A stretch of DNA of 64,000 nucleotides from the NCBI RefSeq assembly GCF_010093535.1, contig NW_022985200.1:216107-280106 (forward strand), given 5' to 3'. Both the position numbers and the translations under genes were made by a program. Below, in pieces: positions 46,089 through 59,072 of the stretch; within the stretch, counting starts at the first letter, position 1, and each line of letters opens with the position of its first letter. Below the pieces are notes generated by a model that did not search any database, was not told the origin of the DNA, and saw only the letters and a program-made list of their open reading frames with translations. The stretch is from Lindgomyces ingoldianus (Eukaryota; Ascomycota; Dothideomycetes; Pleosporales; Lindgomycetaceae).

Positions 46089-47274
46089 CTAAGTACCCTT
46101 AACTCTTAGTACAATGACAGAGTTGACAACCTTCGTCCAGGGGTGAACAACGACGAGGATCTTGAAGCCGATTCTATGCAACTCCTCCGAAAGCTCTAGT
46201 GCCTGTTGGTCATGTGAGTTCCCTTTCGGCATACGACGTGTCCAGAGCTGGTTCAGGGGGGTGGTGGTCTTACAGGATATAGCACCTCTCGCAAGCCATG
46301 GGCGCTCCTTGCAATGACTAGAGTTCCCGGTGACAATTTCTTCCCTAGTGAAGCGAGAATCTCAATCTTCGACTGCGAATCCATACCGACAAGTGCAGCA
46401 AGAAATACGACATCAAATTTACTCCAATCTGCTATCTCCCCATGTCCTTCCACCAGTTCCCCGCAGCTCTTTTCTGAACTAACATCCCTACCCTCAAATG
46501 TCATCCGCTCTCCATACCCTAGCATCATCGTCAGCTCCCACGACACCCGCAAAGCATCAATATCTCGATCTATATTATGAACCGAGGCTTTTGGGTAGCG
46601 GTTTAACATGCAGAAGGAGGTTAGAGGTAACGGCCCAGAGCCAATGAATGCGATTCTGCTCGGTGAAGGCCGGGAGTCGATAGGGTGAGCTAGGAGGAAG
46701 CCTTCTAGCGTTGAGCATTCCAACCGTGAGAGGTCGAGGTAATTTTGATAGTACGGGAAGGAGTGTAAGAGGGCCTTTGGTTCAGAAGACAAAGCTGATA
46801 TTGGTGCGGTTAGCAAGAGTGATGGGATTGGTTGCCCAATTCCTAAGTTTACTTACCAGAAGAGCCATGGCGCGAGTTCAGAATCTGCTGTGCCCAATGG
46901 TTCTCTAATTCGCACTCTGCGGTTGCGCAGAGTGAGCGTAACTTGCAGAACAACGTAGTCCATGTGCCTTTGAGCTGAAATACGTGATTAACGACCTCTC
47001 CTCTTCGAGGTTCAATGCAAAGCTCGACCAGACGCGTGAGAAGCGAGTTGACCTCCGGACTTGGAGCGAGACTTGTAAGTGCCAGGCGACTAAGAGAAAT
47101 ATACAGGTCTCCAATCTCCTGAACTAATTCGTGCGCCAATATAGACTCTATTTTGGGGGTTTTCGGGGGAGTATCGGAGAATTGTAATTGAGCCTTCTGG
47201 GCATGGAGAACGAGTGGCGATTCCCGCCCTCTGTCTGCCAAAGAGGAGAGCCGATGAGGATGGTAGCCAGCCAT
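46089..47274 (-). CDS. nicotianamine synthase
   Basis: Three minus-strand exons (47274-46857, 46794-46274, 46202-46089), with introns of 62 bp (GTAAGT...CAG) and 71 bp (GTAAGA...CAG), give 350 aa. Nicotianamine synthase condenses three S-adenosylmethionine molecules into the metal chelator nicotianamine; fungal versions are known, e.g. in Neurospora. Landmarks: FPYYQNYLDLSRLE (about 152-165), the SAM-binding stretch IAFIGSGPLPLTS (187-199), FDVVFLAALVGMD (267-278), RSAHGLREVLYP (302-313) and the C-terminal ILVVVHPWTKVVNSV coded by exon 3. Without the second intron the frame would end at YPVRPPPP, losing the conserved end. The start is the first ATG of the conserved frame. No targeting signal is seen. 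It is RIP-free. Confidence 0.9.
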
Positions 47275-47803
47275 ATTGAGTGTTGTGTGGGATTGTGTGC
47301 GCGTTTCTCTGGCATCAATATATTTAAGGTTGAAGGGCAGGATGGTGGGTCTCTATCAAAGGAAGAAAGGGTGAAGGGTGGGTAAACGGCAATACAAGAG
47401 GAAGCAGTGAAGAATTTTCTCGTCAAGTAAAGCTTGCAATGTTTTCGATGCCACAGAACCGACAGGGTGAAAAATTACCAATACCTAGCTGGTTCACGTT
47501 CGCTGAGCACCTTGATGGACAGCGGGATATCGAGTGAAGCGTGTAAATGGATGAAACCGTACAAGCTTTGCTAGTGTTGCTTAGATATACGGTTGTGGTA
47601 AGGGCATGTAGTCTCAAGAGAGCGAAATGGCCTCACGTCTCTGCCCCATTCATCCGGGCAGATTGCCGTTCCAGAATTTCACAAGATGAAAACGACACCA
47701 CCAAAACTGTGGGTATCTCGTGTGCCATCTTATCATTGGATGGTAATATCTCCCGCCCACAAAGTATTCATAAGGTATAGGAAGCAGCGTTAACTCCTAG
47801 CCT
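47275..47803 (-). promoter_or_regulatory. intergenic region, promoter of nicotianamine synthase
   Basis: This 529 bp region separates the amidohydrolase stop from the nicotianamine synthase start, both on minus. A TATA-like AAATATATTG lies about 45 bp upstream of the start codon (about 47318-47327). No metal-responsive element could be identified by eye. Confidence 0.4.
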
Positions 47804-49787
47804 TTACCGCCCACGAAGATTCTCCGGCCCTGGTCGTTTGTACACCCTCTTCCCGCTAACCCACGTTTCTCGTACAGTCACTTTGCGCAGGCTTTCAAGG
47901 TCCAAGCCTTCAAGTGGCTCGTCAAGCACGATCCAATCCGCATACGCCCCCTCCTCGATAACACCAGCTTTTCCTTCCAAAAAGGCCCCGTAGGCCGGAT
48001 TCACTGTGAACCCTTCAAGAGCTTCTTTGAGAGTGATCTTTTCCTCAGAATACCAACCGTTTGTCTCACCATTCGCATCTAGACCGGTCCGAGGGCTCCG
48101 CCGTGTAACTGCAGCATATATTCCTTCAAAGATGTTCGCTGGCTCGACAGGAAAGTCGCTTCCAAGCACGGGGTTCAGAGATATTAGACTCCGCATACGA
48201 TAGGCTTCTTCTGTTGTACGGACTTTGCCTAGTCTTGTCTCGGCATATGACATATCAGATGTCGCGTGTGTTGGCTGGATGGACGGGATGATACCGATCT
48301 CTATAATCCGACGCTGGTCATCTGGGTGAATGATTTGTGCATGTTCAATACGGAATCGATGCCTAGCTTGGCATTCCCAGCGAGTAGATTCTGGGCAAAG
48401 TGTATCTAGAGCCGAGGTGAAAGCGTCAATAGCTAGCCGGTTTGCAAGATCCCCAATAGCGTGAATATTTACTTGATATCCTGCCGTTGCCCACTCCTTG
48501 GTCAGCCTAGAGAGCGTCGTGGTATTTATAAGGAGGGATCCGGATGAATCCTTGCGGTCGCTATAGGGTTCAATCATGGCACTGCCCCAGCTTCCGAGGG
48601 CTCCATCTATTAGAGGTTAGTGAACATATGGTTGCACATAGAAGCTCCCGACTACTCACCAGCGAATAGTTTGACACTGCGCACATGCAACATTCCGTTT
48701 TTGCTACTCATTTTAGAGATGTTGCCTGGGCAGAACGTGTTCCGCGCCTCACATTCCACCATTGCGTTTACCCGAACTGTCCAATATTTTTGGTTAGCGA
48801 GCCCCTCGTAGAGCTTGACTTCATCGGCATGTACACCAGCATCATGTATACCAACGATCCCCAGCTTATTTAGATCCCACATTGCATCTCTAATGAATTG
48901 AGTCTTCCTCTCCTTACTCGGCTTCGGGTAGTATTTCATGACGATGTCGATCGCATTATCACAGAAGACTCCCTTTGCGGGGATTTCCCCTCCAGATATG
49001 TACGGCAGCGGGGATGGCAGGAGAGAGAGAACTTTTTCAGAGACCCATATGCAGTGCACATCCACGCGATCTAGCATTACATATAAATCTTTGAAATTTC
49101 CACCAATCTCTAGGTCTGACTTTTGAACGATTAGCAATAGCCGTGAGCTAGACCACCCTATTCATTTTATAACCCAAGTCGGGAGTGGAGGGGAAAATTC
49201 AATGGAATAACAGGTAGTACGAGAAAATAAACACTTTGACAGGTAGGAGAAGGACATCAAAAAGATTGTGGCTAATGTCAAAAGAAAGTTACTTGAGAAG
49301 AACTTACGGCGACAGGCCAATTACCCCCAAAGCTTGCTTGGTCCCAACCTACGCCTCTCAACCACTGCTCGTTCGTTCCCGCTACCTCGTGACTGTCTTT
49401 GTAGTCGACAAGCCTCTCTTTGACCTCTTCCATCGAGTTGGCTCCAAATAGAGTGACCGAGTTCATCAACTCGCCATACTGAAGCAGATGCCCATGGCCA
49501 TCCCAGAGGCCCGGAATCACATGACCTGTCCGACGCTCTTTCACGACATCATACGAAGTCTCATCGAGAAAAATTCTTCCAAACCTGCCATCTCCAGATA
49601 CAGTGAAGCATTCCGCATGGGGTAACCCCGATGATAGAGTTTTGACAGATATGTAACAATGAGTGGTAGAGAAGATCTGTCGGATCACTTTGAAGATGAA
49701 GAAGTTAGGGAGGCCAACTTGATAAGCGACAGCTGCGATAGCCAGGAGGACAGAAGCCCGAAAGAGAAAGTATATTGATAGAGGCAT
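47804..49787 (-). CDS. amidohydrolase family 3 (YtcJ-like), membrane-anchored
   Basis: Three minus-strand exons (49787-49308, 49119-48660, 48606-47804), with introns of 188 bp (GTAAGT...AAG) and 53 bp (GTGAGT...TAG), give 580 aa, typical of YtcJ-like metal-dependent hydrolases. A hydrophobic N-terminus (residues ~6-32) suggests a signal anchor or signal peptide. Landmarks: GLWDGHGH (metal ligands His98, His100), RVDVHCIWVS, VKLFADGALGSWG across intron 2, NIHAIGD (His362), RIEHAQ (His402), GSDFPVEP (Asp464) and a C-terminal GKAGVIEEGAYADWIVLD that closes the beta-sandwich. The family hydrolyses amides or cyclic C-N bonds; the substrate is unknown. The acceptor of intron 1 was chosen because it alone keeps phase and gives SDLE before VMLDRVD; a pair of smaller introns is possible. 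It is RIP-free. Confidence 0.87.
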
Positions 49788-50676
49788 GACGCCTCACAAT
49801 GGAGAGAATTTGACTCGGTGTTGGAGGATTGACGGATGAGGCTTAAGGAGGTTTCTTCCAAGGTCCATCCGTTATCAGAACTTATCGACACGTGATTTGA
49901 GTCTCGGCGTTCGACCAAATTAGGCAGGTGTGAACATCCTGCTCTATACACTCACTCAGCCTAGCGACTGTAAGTTTCGTCTGCGGATGTATCGTGACAA
50001 TACCCGGCTAGTACCTAAGTTCTATCATGTTGAATTTTCGTCTCTCAAAGATCCCATTAAATGGTTCTGTAACCAGGCCAAGCCACTATCTACTGGTGCC
50101 TGTACCGCTTTGTCTACCATAGCTGTCCTAGTGGCTCCAACAACAATATAACACTCTTCCGCTGCACCACTACTAGCCTTACATGTTCTCTTCTCTCTCT
50201 TTCGACCGTACCATGTACTCTATAACTCCGCCACAGCGGAGAGCAAATTTTAAAAGCATCGGGTGGTTCGAAAGCAAACAGAATCCCTTACGGAAAGCCC
50301 GCTAACATATATGGAAGTACTTTCCTCGGCGCTCGATATCTCATCGACCTCTCTTTTGTGCGTTTGAAGATATCACGATTAGGAGGTTTGTCGAGGCCAA
50401 CCTGAAATTGGCGGCCGTTGCAATCACCCCCGATAAGTTCTTGGCCATATGGCCCAGGGCTTCCCTGACCAACCTTGGCCCTCTTCTGACGATCTCCTTC
50501 ATTTCGGCAATATATATATGGTACTTTGGGCTTGGATGAGGAGTTGTTACTCTTCCAAGGTGTGCCCCGAGTGCACCAGAAGCTGCCCTAGGCTGGAGAA
50601 CCCTTACCGCACTAAACCTGAGCATGGAGAAACCATTATTTTTTTTTGTTGCCCAACAAGTATGAACATAATCTGA
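49788..50676. other. intergenic region upstream of the amidohydrolase
   Basis: GC content is normal but no frame has family resemblance or plausible splicing. It presumably contains the amidohydrolase promoter. Confidence 0.45.
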
Positions 50677-51303
50677 AGTCAACAACGGTCCGCCGCTATT
50701 TGCCATTTTTTACGGCAGACTATAACTACCCAAGCCTATTGGTACCAGACTTCTTTTCATACCTGTGATAACCTACTCGCCACGCCAACTGAAGCCGTGA
50801 TCATGGATAACACATTGGACTAGTCGGCTGCGTCAACTTCATCCTGCACCCAGGCATCATCTCACTCTAGCGCACCACAATCATGCCGGACGAACGTTTA
50901 CCGCATAGAAGGCCGGGAACGGGCTTCTGGAGAGATACCGGCCAGTACACTGACTTCCCGTTCCTCATTTACTACGAGTTCAACTCTAACTACTACTTTA
51001 GCTGCGGCCACAACTAGTACAGCACGAGGTAAGGGCTTGCCGCTAGGCACAATAGATGGAATTGTTATCGGAGCAGTTGTTAGAACCTTTCTACTTGCCG
51101 GGCCTAGACTTTTCCTGACTATCGCTTGCCTATTTAGAGTGAGAACAACAACAGGACCTGACAGTGGTCCATCAAATTCTGCCCTTGAGCAAGCACAAAG
51201 GCCAACCAATGAAGTTCCCTACGAGACTCGGCAATGGACGCGTGCAGAAATAGGGATGGACGCGACGGAACTGCTTGAAGTGGAGATTCTGGTGGATCCA
51301 TGA
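50677..51303 (+). pseudogene. Ser/Thr-rich single-pass membrane protein, decayed
   Basis: One plus-strand frame is open from 50677 to the TGA at 51303 except for one TAG (50821). It reads a Tyr/Trp segment TTQAYWYQTSFHTCDN, a Ser/Thr-rich stalk with several Cys (about residues 50-115), a hydrophobic segment LGTIDGIVIGAVVRTFLLAG preceded by Gly/Arg, and a short charged tail ending ELLEVEILVDP. This layout is common in fungal cell-surface proteins with one transmembrane helix. Arg and Pro inside the hydrophobic segment, the TAG and the absence of a start or signal peptide suggest decay. A gene with unseen introns is the alternative. Confidence 0.4.
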
Positions 51304-51539
51304 TAAATACTGAGAGGACATAGCCTGCCAAGAGTACCAATCTGTTCCCACAGCTCCGAAGCTCGATTGGGATGCTAATTGGGGCTGATTCGAAGCCAAG
51401 AGGCTTAAACCTAGCTGAAAGTCCGAGAGTTAGGATAGCGTGCTTAATGCACTGACCATATGGCCTTCTGTGTATCGTGTGGCTTAGTGGCGGAGCACGA
51501 CCGCTTTCAAGGGCCATCGAGGAACACTTTCATCAACAT

Positions 51540-52882
51540 AAGTACCGGTACCTAACCCTAAACCCCCCCCCCTACCTCTCTCCTAGAGAACCGGGGATAA
51601 GTACCAGAGGACGAGACGACTGCGCGGGACCCAGGGGAGTCGTGAATTGATGGAATTGGAGGTGGAGGACACGCGTCAGGGGCGGCAATCAACCTAAACA
51701 CGCGTTAGGACGCGCAAGGCAATTAAGGCAGAGAATATAAGGAGACAATAGGGAAACTTAAGTAATAAAAGCAGAATAAATAAAGTAATTAATGTTAACT
51801 AAAAAGCCTTTAGAGCTTTATAATTAACTTACACTTAAAGCTAACTAAAAATAAAATATAATAAAAAATAAGTATACCTAAAAAAAGTGTAAAAGTAAGA
51901 TAAAAAAAAGACTTATTAGCTATAGTACTTATAGCACTTAAAAAGACCTAAAATAAAATAGTAGCTATAATAAAGTAAATAAAAAAAATATATAACCTAA
52001 ATTAAAATAATAATAAAAGCACTTACTTAAAAAGTAAAGGCACTAAAGGTAAAAAATAAAGTAATAGTAGATAAATTTAAGACTCTTCTAGCTAAATTTT
52101 ATACGCTGCCTAGTAGATTACTATCTTATGCTGCTATAGCATAATTGCCTCTAAGCAGCTAGCCTAGTAACCTATAGACTCTTTTTACTAACATAGCACT
52201 TTTAATAATAATAAATACACTTTACTACATAATTAACATATTTAAAATTAAAAAAGTAAATAAAAAGAAAGTAAAACTAAGTAAAATTAAATAAGTAATT
52301 AAAAAAAATATAAATAAACTATAAGCACATAAAATAGTAATATATAGTAGTAGTTAAAGACTTAAGGAACACTAATTAAATTAAAGTTATATATAGAGAT
52401 AAAAGTAAGCTTTAAGTAGTTAAAAAGACAGCCTATAAAATAGTAGCTAGAGAAGTTAAAATACTGCGTAACTAGCTCTTTTTAATTAGGGTAGATAATG
52501 CTAACTAGCTAGTAGTGCTATTAGAAAAAAAAAATTTAACTAAAAGCTTTAAAAGCTTTTAAAGCTAAAAATAAAGTGTAAGTAGTAAAAGTTAGCTAGC
52601 TAAGTAAATTTTTTTTAAAAAAGTATATAAATTAATAGTAGTATATGTTACAAAAGGCAGTAATGCAGCCTAGCTGCTATAAGAATAGTACTTCTACATT
52701 AATAGAAAATCTACATACATAAGACTGTTTAAACTGTAAAATAGACTATTATAGTGCTACTAATGCTAATAGCTAGAGCATAAGGCATTTACATGCACAA
52801 GGCTGCAGGTTTATGCTAGGTGCGCTAGCAAAAGACACTACTATAGTAAATGCTAAGTAATAGTTTTTAAATATATACTTTA
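51540..52882 (+). pseudogene. Tad1-like LINE copy B, segment 1: 5' UTR, ORF1 and start of the ORF2 region
   Basis: Copy B begins ATAAGTACCGGTACC with the same GC-rich, telomere-like 5' block as copy A (CCTAACCCTAAACCCC, 51551-51566), then turns abruptly AT-rich at about 51740. The body matches 32429-29900 of copy A in reverse. The segment around 52640-52860 is recognisably the start of the endonuclease-containing ORF2. It is 5' truncated relative to copy A and interrupted at 52883 by copia-3. Confidence 0.72.
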
Positions 52883-53148
52883 TGTCCGTACGCAGCAGCA
52901 GCGTCGCGGCCTGGATACGAGCGATCACGCACGAGCAGGATCACGTATCTATGTCACATGATGCTCGTGCGCGAACCTCTGTGCGCGAACATCTAGATAT
53001 CCCCTTTTTCCTCTATACAGAGGAAAAACAAGAAGCAATTAACACTAGTTACCTAACACCCTTGTGCAATGTTTACACTGTGCAAACCTCTCTGTCTTGT
53101 ACGCATTTGCTAACACTAAGTGCTAGCTAGCAGAGAGTTTATTTAACA
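52883..53148 (+). repeat. 5' LTR of copia-3
   Basis: This 266 bp LTR has a RIP-free 5' part (GCAGCGTCGCGGCCTGGATA) and a RIPped 3' end (GAGTTTATTTAACA). Confidence 0.93.
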
Positions 53149-56100
53149 CTAATTAGTAGTTTAAATACTGTAAAAAAGAAAGCTTTTTTTATACCTTTTT
53201 ATTTAAAAGTTTGTGTATAAAAAGAATTCTTTTCCTTACTACTTTAACTATAAATTAGTAAGAGTAAAGATAGAGTCTAATTTACATATAAGTAGCTATA
53301 AATCTCTGTTTAGTTACCTAAGTAAGAGCAAGAAACTTGTCTATACAATACTATTTAAAGGTATTATATAAATAGTAGTGCTTGTTTAATGCTAAAAGGT
53401 CTGTTTTATTTTTTTACATAAGGCTGTTTAAAGGTAGCGTACAACAAGAAGTAAGACAGCGCGCAACAACGCATAATTAACTACTATAGAGCAACAAGCA
53501 ACACTAGCTCTATCTATAACTAGCTAACATAACATATTAACATATAACTAATACATACCTTTTATAGGCATCTTAGTAAAGACCTTAGTAAAGTAAATAA
53601 ATATTAAAAATTAGGTAGATAAAATTAAACTATTAAATAACACACTTAAAAAAAAGCTTAATTTATACATAGCTAACTTAATTATAGAACTCTGCACATT
53701 AAGCGCAATAGATATATGTACACTTAAGAACTTTTAGAATAACTTTATAAAGTAAAAGCTTATACACTTTAAAAATCTTAGCTAACTATTTTTATAAAAA
53801 CTAATTACTACTCTATAAAATAAAAGCATTAGCTTTAAGAAGAACATAATAGAGGCTACTACACTATATAGACTTATAAAAGAAAAACACATGTTTACTA
53901 TTCTACTAGAGCATTATATAAAACTATTACTACTATTACTAGTCTTAACGCAATAGAAGATGTCTTTATATAAATTACTTATAGACTTAATACTTTCTTT
54001 ATAATTAGTATAACTACTTTGTAATAGCTTACTGTATAAGAGTATAACTAGGCAGCTACATATTCCTATAGCTATAGCTCTGCATAAGATTTCTTAAAGC
54101 TTGTACCTACTGCATATAATTTAATTACTATATAATTTATACTAACTTTTACCTATATAAGATATTACAGTAGAGAACCTTACACCTAAGAAGGTTATAT
54201 AATTCTAGAAAGCATAAAGAAAAAAGAATAACTATATAAAGTAACTATATAATATCTTAGCTAATAAGGCTATAGTATTTATTAAGCTCTGCTAACGCCT
54301 TACTATCTTTAAGGCATTATACATAAGCATCTTTTCTAATATTTTTAAAGGGCGCGCACATATGTTCTACTTTTATAATATTAGTTTAGAATAATTATAG
54401 AAGTTACTATATAAGTAGCTTAGTAATTACTTTAATACTAATATAAATTATAACTAGTATTAGATAGATTAAACAATAATAAGCTTTACATAAAGTAAGT
54501 AAAAAAACTTTATAAAAACTTTATATAACACTTTTAAAGCTATAATTAATAAACTTACTTTTATATAAAAAGCTTTTAGTCTATAATTTTAAAGCAAGAT
54601 ACTACTTTATACTACTATTATATAAGTATACTAAAAGTAACTTAAACTTAAACAAGTAATGTTCTTAATTAAGCCTATATATAAGGCACTGTATAGTAAC
54701 CTTTATTTAGCACTTTAGGTTATAATTAATTAACAGAACAATGCATTTATAAATAAATTCTAAGATGTGTACTACACTAATAGGCAATATAGCTTACTAT
54801 GTACACATAGCTATTAATAACATAGAAGAAGCTTAAGGGGATATAAAGGATTATTTAGACTATAGTTTTTTATATAATTAAAGTAATGCTTTATCTATTA
54901 TAAAAAAGAATATTAGTTAATAAATTATTTTTATATAAATTAATTCTATGCAAAACACTAATATATCTCTTTATATAAAAATTTTTATAATAAAACACTA
55001 ATATATAAAAAGGTAAATGTGTACATTTAAAAGTTTAAAAGTAAACTAAAGTAAAAAAAGAAAAGTTACATAATAATAACAACTTAAATAAAAAAAAAAG
55101 TAAGAAGATTATTAACTACCTTACTAATGCTACATTTCTTTACTGCGTAACTGCAGAGGACATCTACAGCCTAGAACCTAAAGAATACGCAGAATAGTTT
55201 ATTCTTAAAGATTAATACTATATAGTATACTAAAGTAAACTATAAGATACTAGCATAGTAAGAATCTTTACTATAGGAAAGTTATAACTTAAAGCATACC
55301 TGCAAAAATTTCTTTATATAAAAGTAGACTAAATACTAAGAAAGAAAAGTATTAGCTTTAAAAAATAAAAATTAATAGAATTAATTAGTACTATATAAAT
55401 TACTAACTTAGTTAGTAACATAATGTATTACATCTTAGAGACTCTAACACTATTTCTGCTATTACTAGCAGATGCTAACTAACTTAGGGTATACTTTAAC
55501 AACATTCTAAATATTATTATACATAAAGATAAAACTACTATTCTTATTATATAAAAATAAAAACACTTTTTTTTTAATATTAGTAAAAAAAATTTTATGT
55601 TTTTCTTTACTAAATTAAAACTCTACTACCTCTACTACTAATTTAGACACCCCTGCATAGAGAGACTCTAGAAGATGCTAACTAGCGCTAGCTACAACAT
55701 TAATGCTGTAGTGCTAGAAGAGATTAAGAAGTTTTACTACTTTTGCTAATTATATAACTAGGCCTTATAAAGATTTAAGTTTATAATTAAAAATAACACT
55801 TACTTTAACTATAAAGTTGTTATTAATATTATATAAATTAATAATAAAAATGTTTTATATGTTATTAATATAGACATATTATTTTAGGCTGCTACATTCT
55901 TAAAATTTATATCTGCACAAGATACCTAGAATGTACTATGCAAATGCTAGATTAACACTTATTAAGAACCTCTAGACTACATTATGTATAACTTTAGTAT
56001 AAACTTTGCTTTAGAGGATTTTTAAGCTTATGCAAAAATTATAGGAGCTACATGTAGGCAGATGCCTATAAAAGCATATTAGGCAGTTAGAAAGGTTAAG

Positions 56101-58801
56101 CGCGTGCACGCACCTCTCTAATAAGTGTTTAACATTCTAAAGACTAAGCTAGGTAACTGTATAGATAATAAGGCTATCCTATAGATAGCAGTTAAGGCTT
56201 TAAACAACACAGCTAGCCTACACAGTCTAGTACCTACGCTGCTAGTTTTTAGAGTATACCTAAGAATTAACTTAAACTCTTTGCTATTACTAGACATTAT
56301 TACATAAGTAAGCACTATATAAAAGGTAATAAAGATACTTTAAAAAAACTATATAAAAGTAAACATTAATTATGTAATTACTACTTATAATAGCTTTATA
56401 ACACATAAAGTTCTTAACCTCCCCCTTAGCTTAGAAATTATAGCATAAAAAGAGAAAAAAAGCTAGACTAGCTTATATAAAATTAAGAGCATTAAAGAGA
56501 GAGACATTATTATTAAAAAAAAAATAGCCTACTAAAGCTTTAATATACATAGGTTAAACTATACTATAAAAAAAAGAAAAAAGATAACTTACTTATAATA
56601 AATAACTTAGATAAACTAATCTCTATATAAAGGAATTCTCTAAAGAAGAGAAAAAGAGAACAGCTTTATAAGAATGTTATAAAAGCAAAACTAAAGCCTA
56701 CTATAGACTAAGCCCCTTAAGATAGTAATGCTGCACTAGTGTAAAAGGAAGATATAAATACTAGAAGAAGTAAAAGGCAAAAGAAACCTACATAAAGTCT
56801 AGACTAGGTATTTCTAACCTAGAAAAAAAAGAATAATTAGGCCTTATTTATTAAGCTTTATATAAATAGTGTAATTACTATACCTAGAAAACTATTTAAG
56901 AAATTAAACTATATAAAGATAGACACCTTAATTACTAACAGCACTTTTAAAGTTATAGTATATAACTTAATAAAGCATAAAGGTTAGATTTTTAACCTCT
57001 ACTTTATATAAAAAGTAAAAGGCAAAATAACTTAACTATATAAAAAATCCTGCCTAGTGTTTACTAGCTACTTAGATAAAGAAAAGAAAGAAATTCTTAC
57101 TTAGTTACTAACTATTTAAAAAATAAGCTAGAGACTACTTTTAGCTATAAAAGCAAGCTTAAGAGCTATGTATAAAATGCATTTTAAACTATATAATATT
57201 ACATAAGTATACATTTAATTAATAAATAAGCTTATGCGCACGCTGTACACAAAGCTACTAAAGGAGATGCGCTAGAGCTTTTCACTAAATATAATACTCT
57301 AGGTTGTACAACTTTTATATAGAGCTGCTAAATTAGGACTATATTAGTTTAAAACATATTATAACTACTATAAAAAAAAGCTATATATGCACATTTTTTT
57401 ATATAACCTCTACTTCTTAATTACTAATAAAAAAAAGCACACTTTTAGTATTACTAGCTTATAAATAAACAACACTTTAAGCATTATAATAAAAAATTTT
57501 ATATAAAAAAAAAAAAAACTATAAAAAGTAAAGTTTTATATAAAAAGTAAGACTATTTTAGTAAAGAAGCAGCTTATTAAGTTTAATAGTAAAAGAATTA
57601 AACTTACACATAACATAGTAGTTTTTACTTAGAAAAGATAAGTAAGCTACCTTTATATAATTAACTTAAAAAATAAGAATGCTGCATAACAATATATTAA
57701 GTAATATATAAGAAAGGTATACATTACATTTATATGTTAACTAAAGGCAGCATTTAACCTATTTATTACTGCATAAACTATAGACTTTTTATATAATAAC
57801 ATTAACACACTTAACACATAAATCTAATAGCAGATAGATAATAGTAAGTATAGTTTTACCTTCTTACTATTATAGCTTAATTATGTAAAGCTGTTTATTT
57901 TTATAAATAGATTATTTACTAATAATAAAAACTTTAGCTTATAGCTAAGATTTTTAATTATATTAAGTAATAAAGACTATATAAAGTAAAGTAACTACTT
58001 TAAAATACTAGGTAACATTATACACTAGAATTTTACTAAGTGTAAAAGAGTAACTAGAAGTGTTTTTACTAGTAAACTATATAAAATAGTTAAAAGGTTT
58101 AATAATATAATTACTTTTAGTACAACTTTATAGTAAATTATATAAACACTTAAACTACTACTAATTCTAGTAGTAATCTACATAGATTTAAGGTTTCTAT
58201 ATAATTACCTTATTAAGCTAGGCACTACTAGTAAAAAGTAACTTATAATTAACATTATATTACTTTATAAATTATATAAGAAAAGGGAAATTACTAAAAT
58301 AAAGTAAATTAATAGTAAAAATAACTTAGTAGATGCATATATAAAGAAAACACTAAACTAAGCTTTTTAATTATTAGTCCTAACTAACTGCCTCTCTGTC
58401 TAGATAGAAGCATCTGTAGACTAGCTAAATCCTGTGCGTAAAGATGCCTTAGACTAACTAGACTAACAACGCCTTTATATAAGGCTTATTTTTTTTATTT
58501 ATTTTTTTTTTTATATTATACACACTTATCTTTCTTATTATAAGGATCTATTACTGTTAGCACTATATAAAAAGAGAAAAGAGCTAGGGGATTGTATAGT
58601 AAGACTTAGAAAGTAAAAAATAAAGAAAAAAAAAGCTATTTACATAGCATAACTAGCTTATTCTAATACATAGCATTACTAAGGCAAGTTCTAATAAATA
58701 AAGTAAAGTAAAGGCAGAACATAATTAGATAGACCTACATAGATAGAAGAGAGGTAATATGTACAGAAGGCAACTCTTTAGACAAAAAGAAAAGTTGCTA
58801 G

Positions 58802-59067
58802 TGTCTGTACGCAGCAGCAGTGTCGCAGCCTAGATACAAGCAATCACGCATAAGCAGGATTACGTATCTATGTCACATAATGCTTGTGCGCAAACCTCTG
58901 TGCGTGAACATTTAGATATCCCCCTTTTCCTCTGTACAGAGGAAAAATAAGAAGTAATTAACACTAGTTACCTAACACCCCTATGCAATGTTTACACCAT
59001 GCAAACCTCTCTGTCTTGTACGCATTTGCTAACACTAAGTGCTAGCTAGCAGAGAGTCTATTCAACA
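58802..59067 (+). repeat. 3' LTR of copia-3
   Basis: This 266 bp LTR is the mirror image: a RIPped 5' part (GCAGTGTCGCAGCCTAGATA) and a preserved 3' end (GAGTCTATTCAACA). Confidence 0.93.
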
Positions 59068-59072
59068 CTTTA

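Larger units (their letters stand above)
52883..59067 (+). mobile_element. copia-3: Ty1/copia retrotransposon, RIPped
   Basis: This complete 6185 bp element has 266 bp LTRs (52883-53148, 58802-59067; TGTCYGTACGC...TTYAACA) and target duplication CTTTA (52878-52882, 59068-59072). Reading through stops on plus: integrase at about 55630-56340 (FRHPCIERLQKML, CHFCQ-like, INIDILFQAATF, then ATCRQMPI and VRKVKRVHAPL), RT at about 57210-57500 (MRTLYTKLLKE, YRAAKLGLY.F), and RNase H to the C-terminus at about 57860-58400 (KLFIFINRLFTNNKN, SNKDYIK, NNLVDAYIKK). Integrase before RT makes it Ty1/copia. The Gag region (53.2-55.1 kb) is too decayed to read. It is inserted in LINE copy B. Confidence 0.9.

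Noticed and set aside
50341..50706. A 121-codon minus-strand frame in the intergenic region
   Set aside because: It has no recognisable domain, opposes the start of the better-supported plus-strand surface-protein frame, and lacks a convincing start context.
50898..51517. Minus-strand frames of 75-127 codons opposite the surface-protein pseudogene
   Set aside because: The plus-strand frame has a coherent stalk plus transmembrane layout; the minus-strand ones do not.
52883..59067. The idea that 53-59 kb might be a large virus-like or polinton insertion
   Set aside because: Direct 266 bp LTRs, a 5 bp target duplication and integrase-RT-RNase H order make it an ordinary Ty1/copia element.
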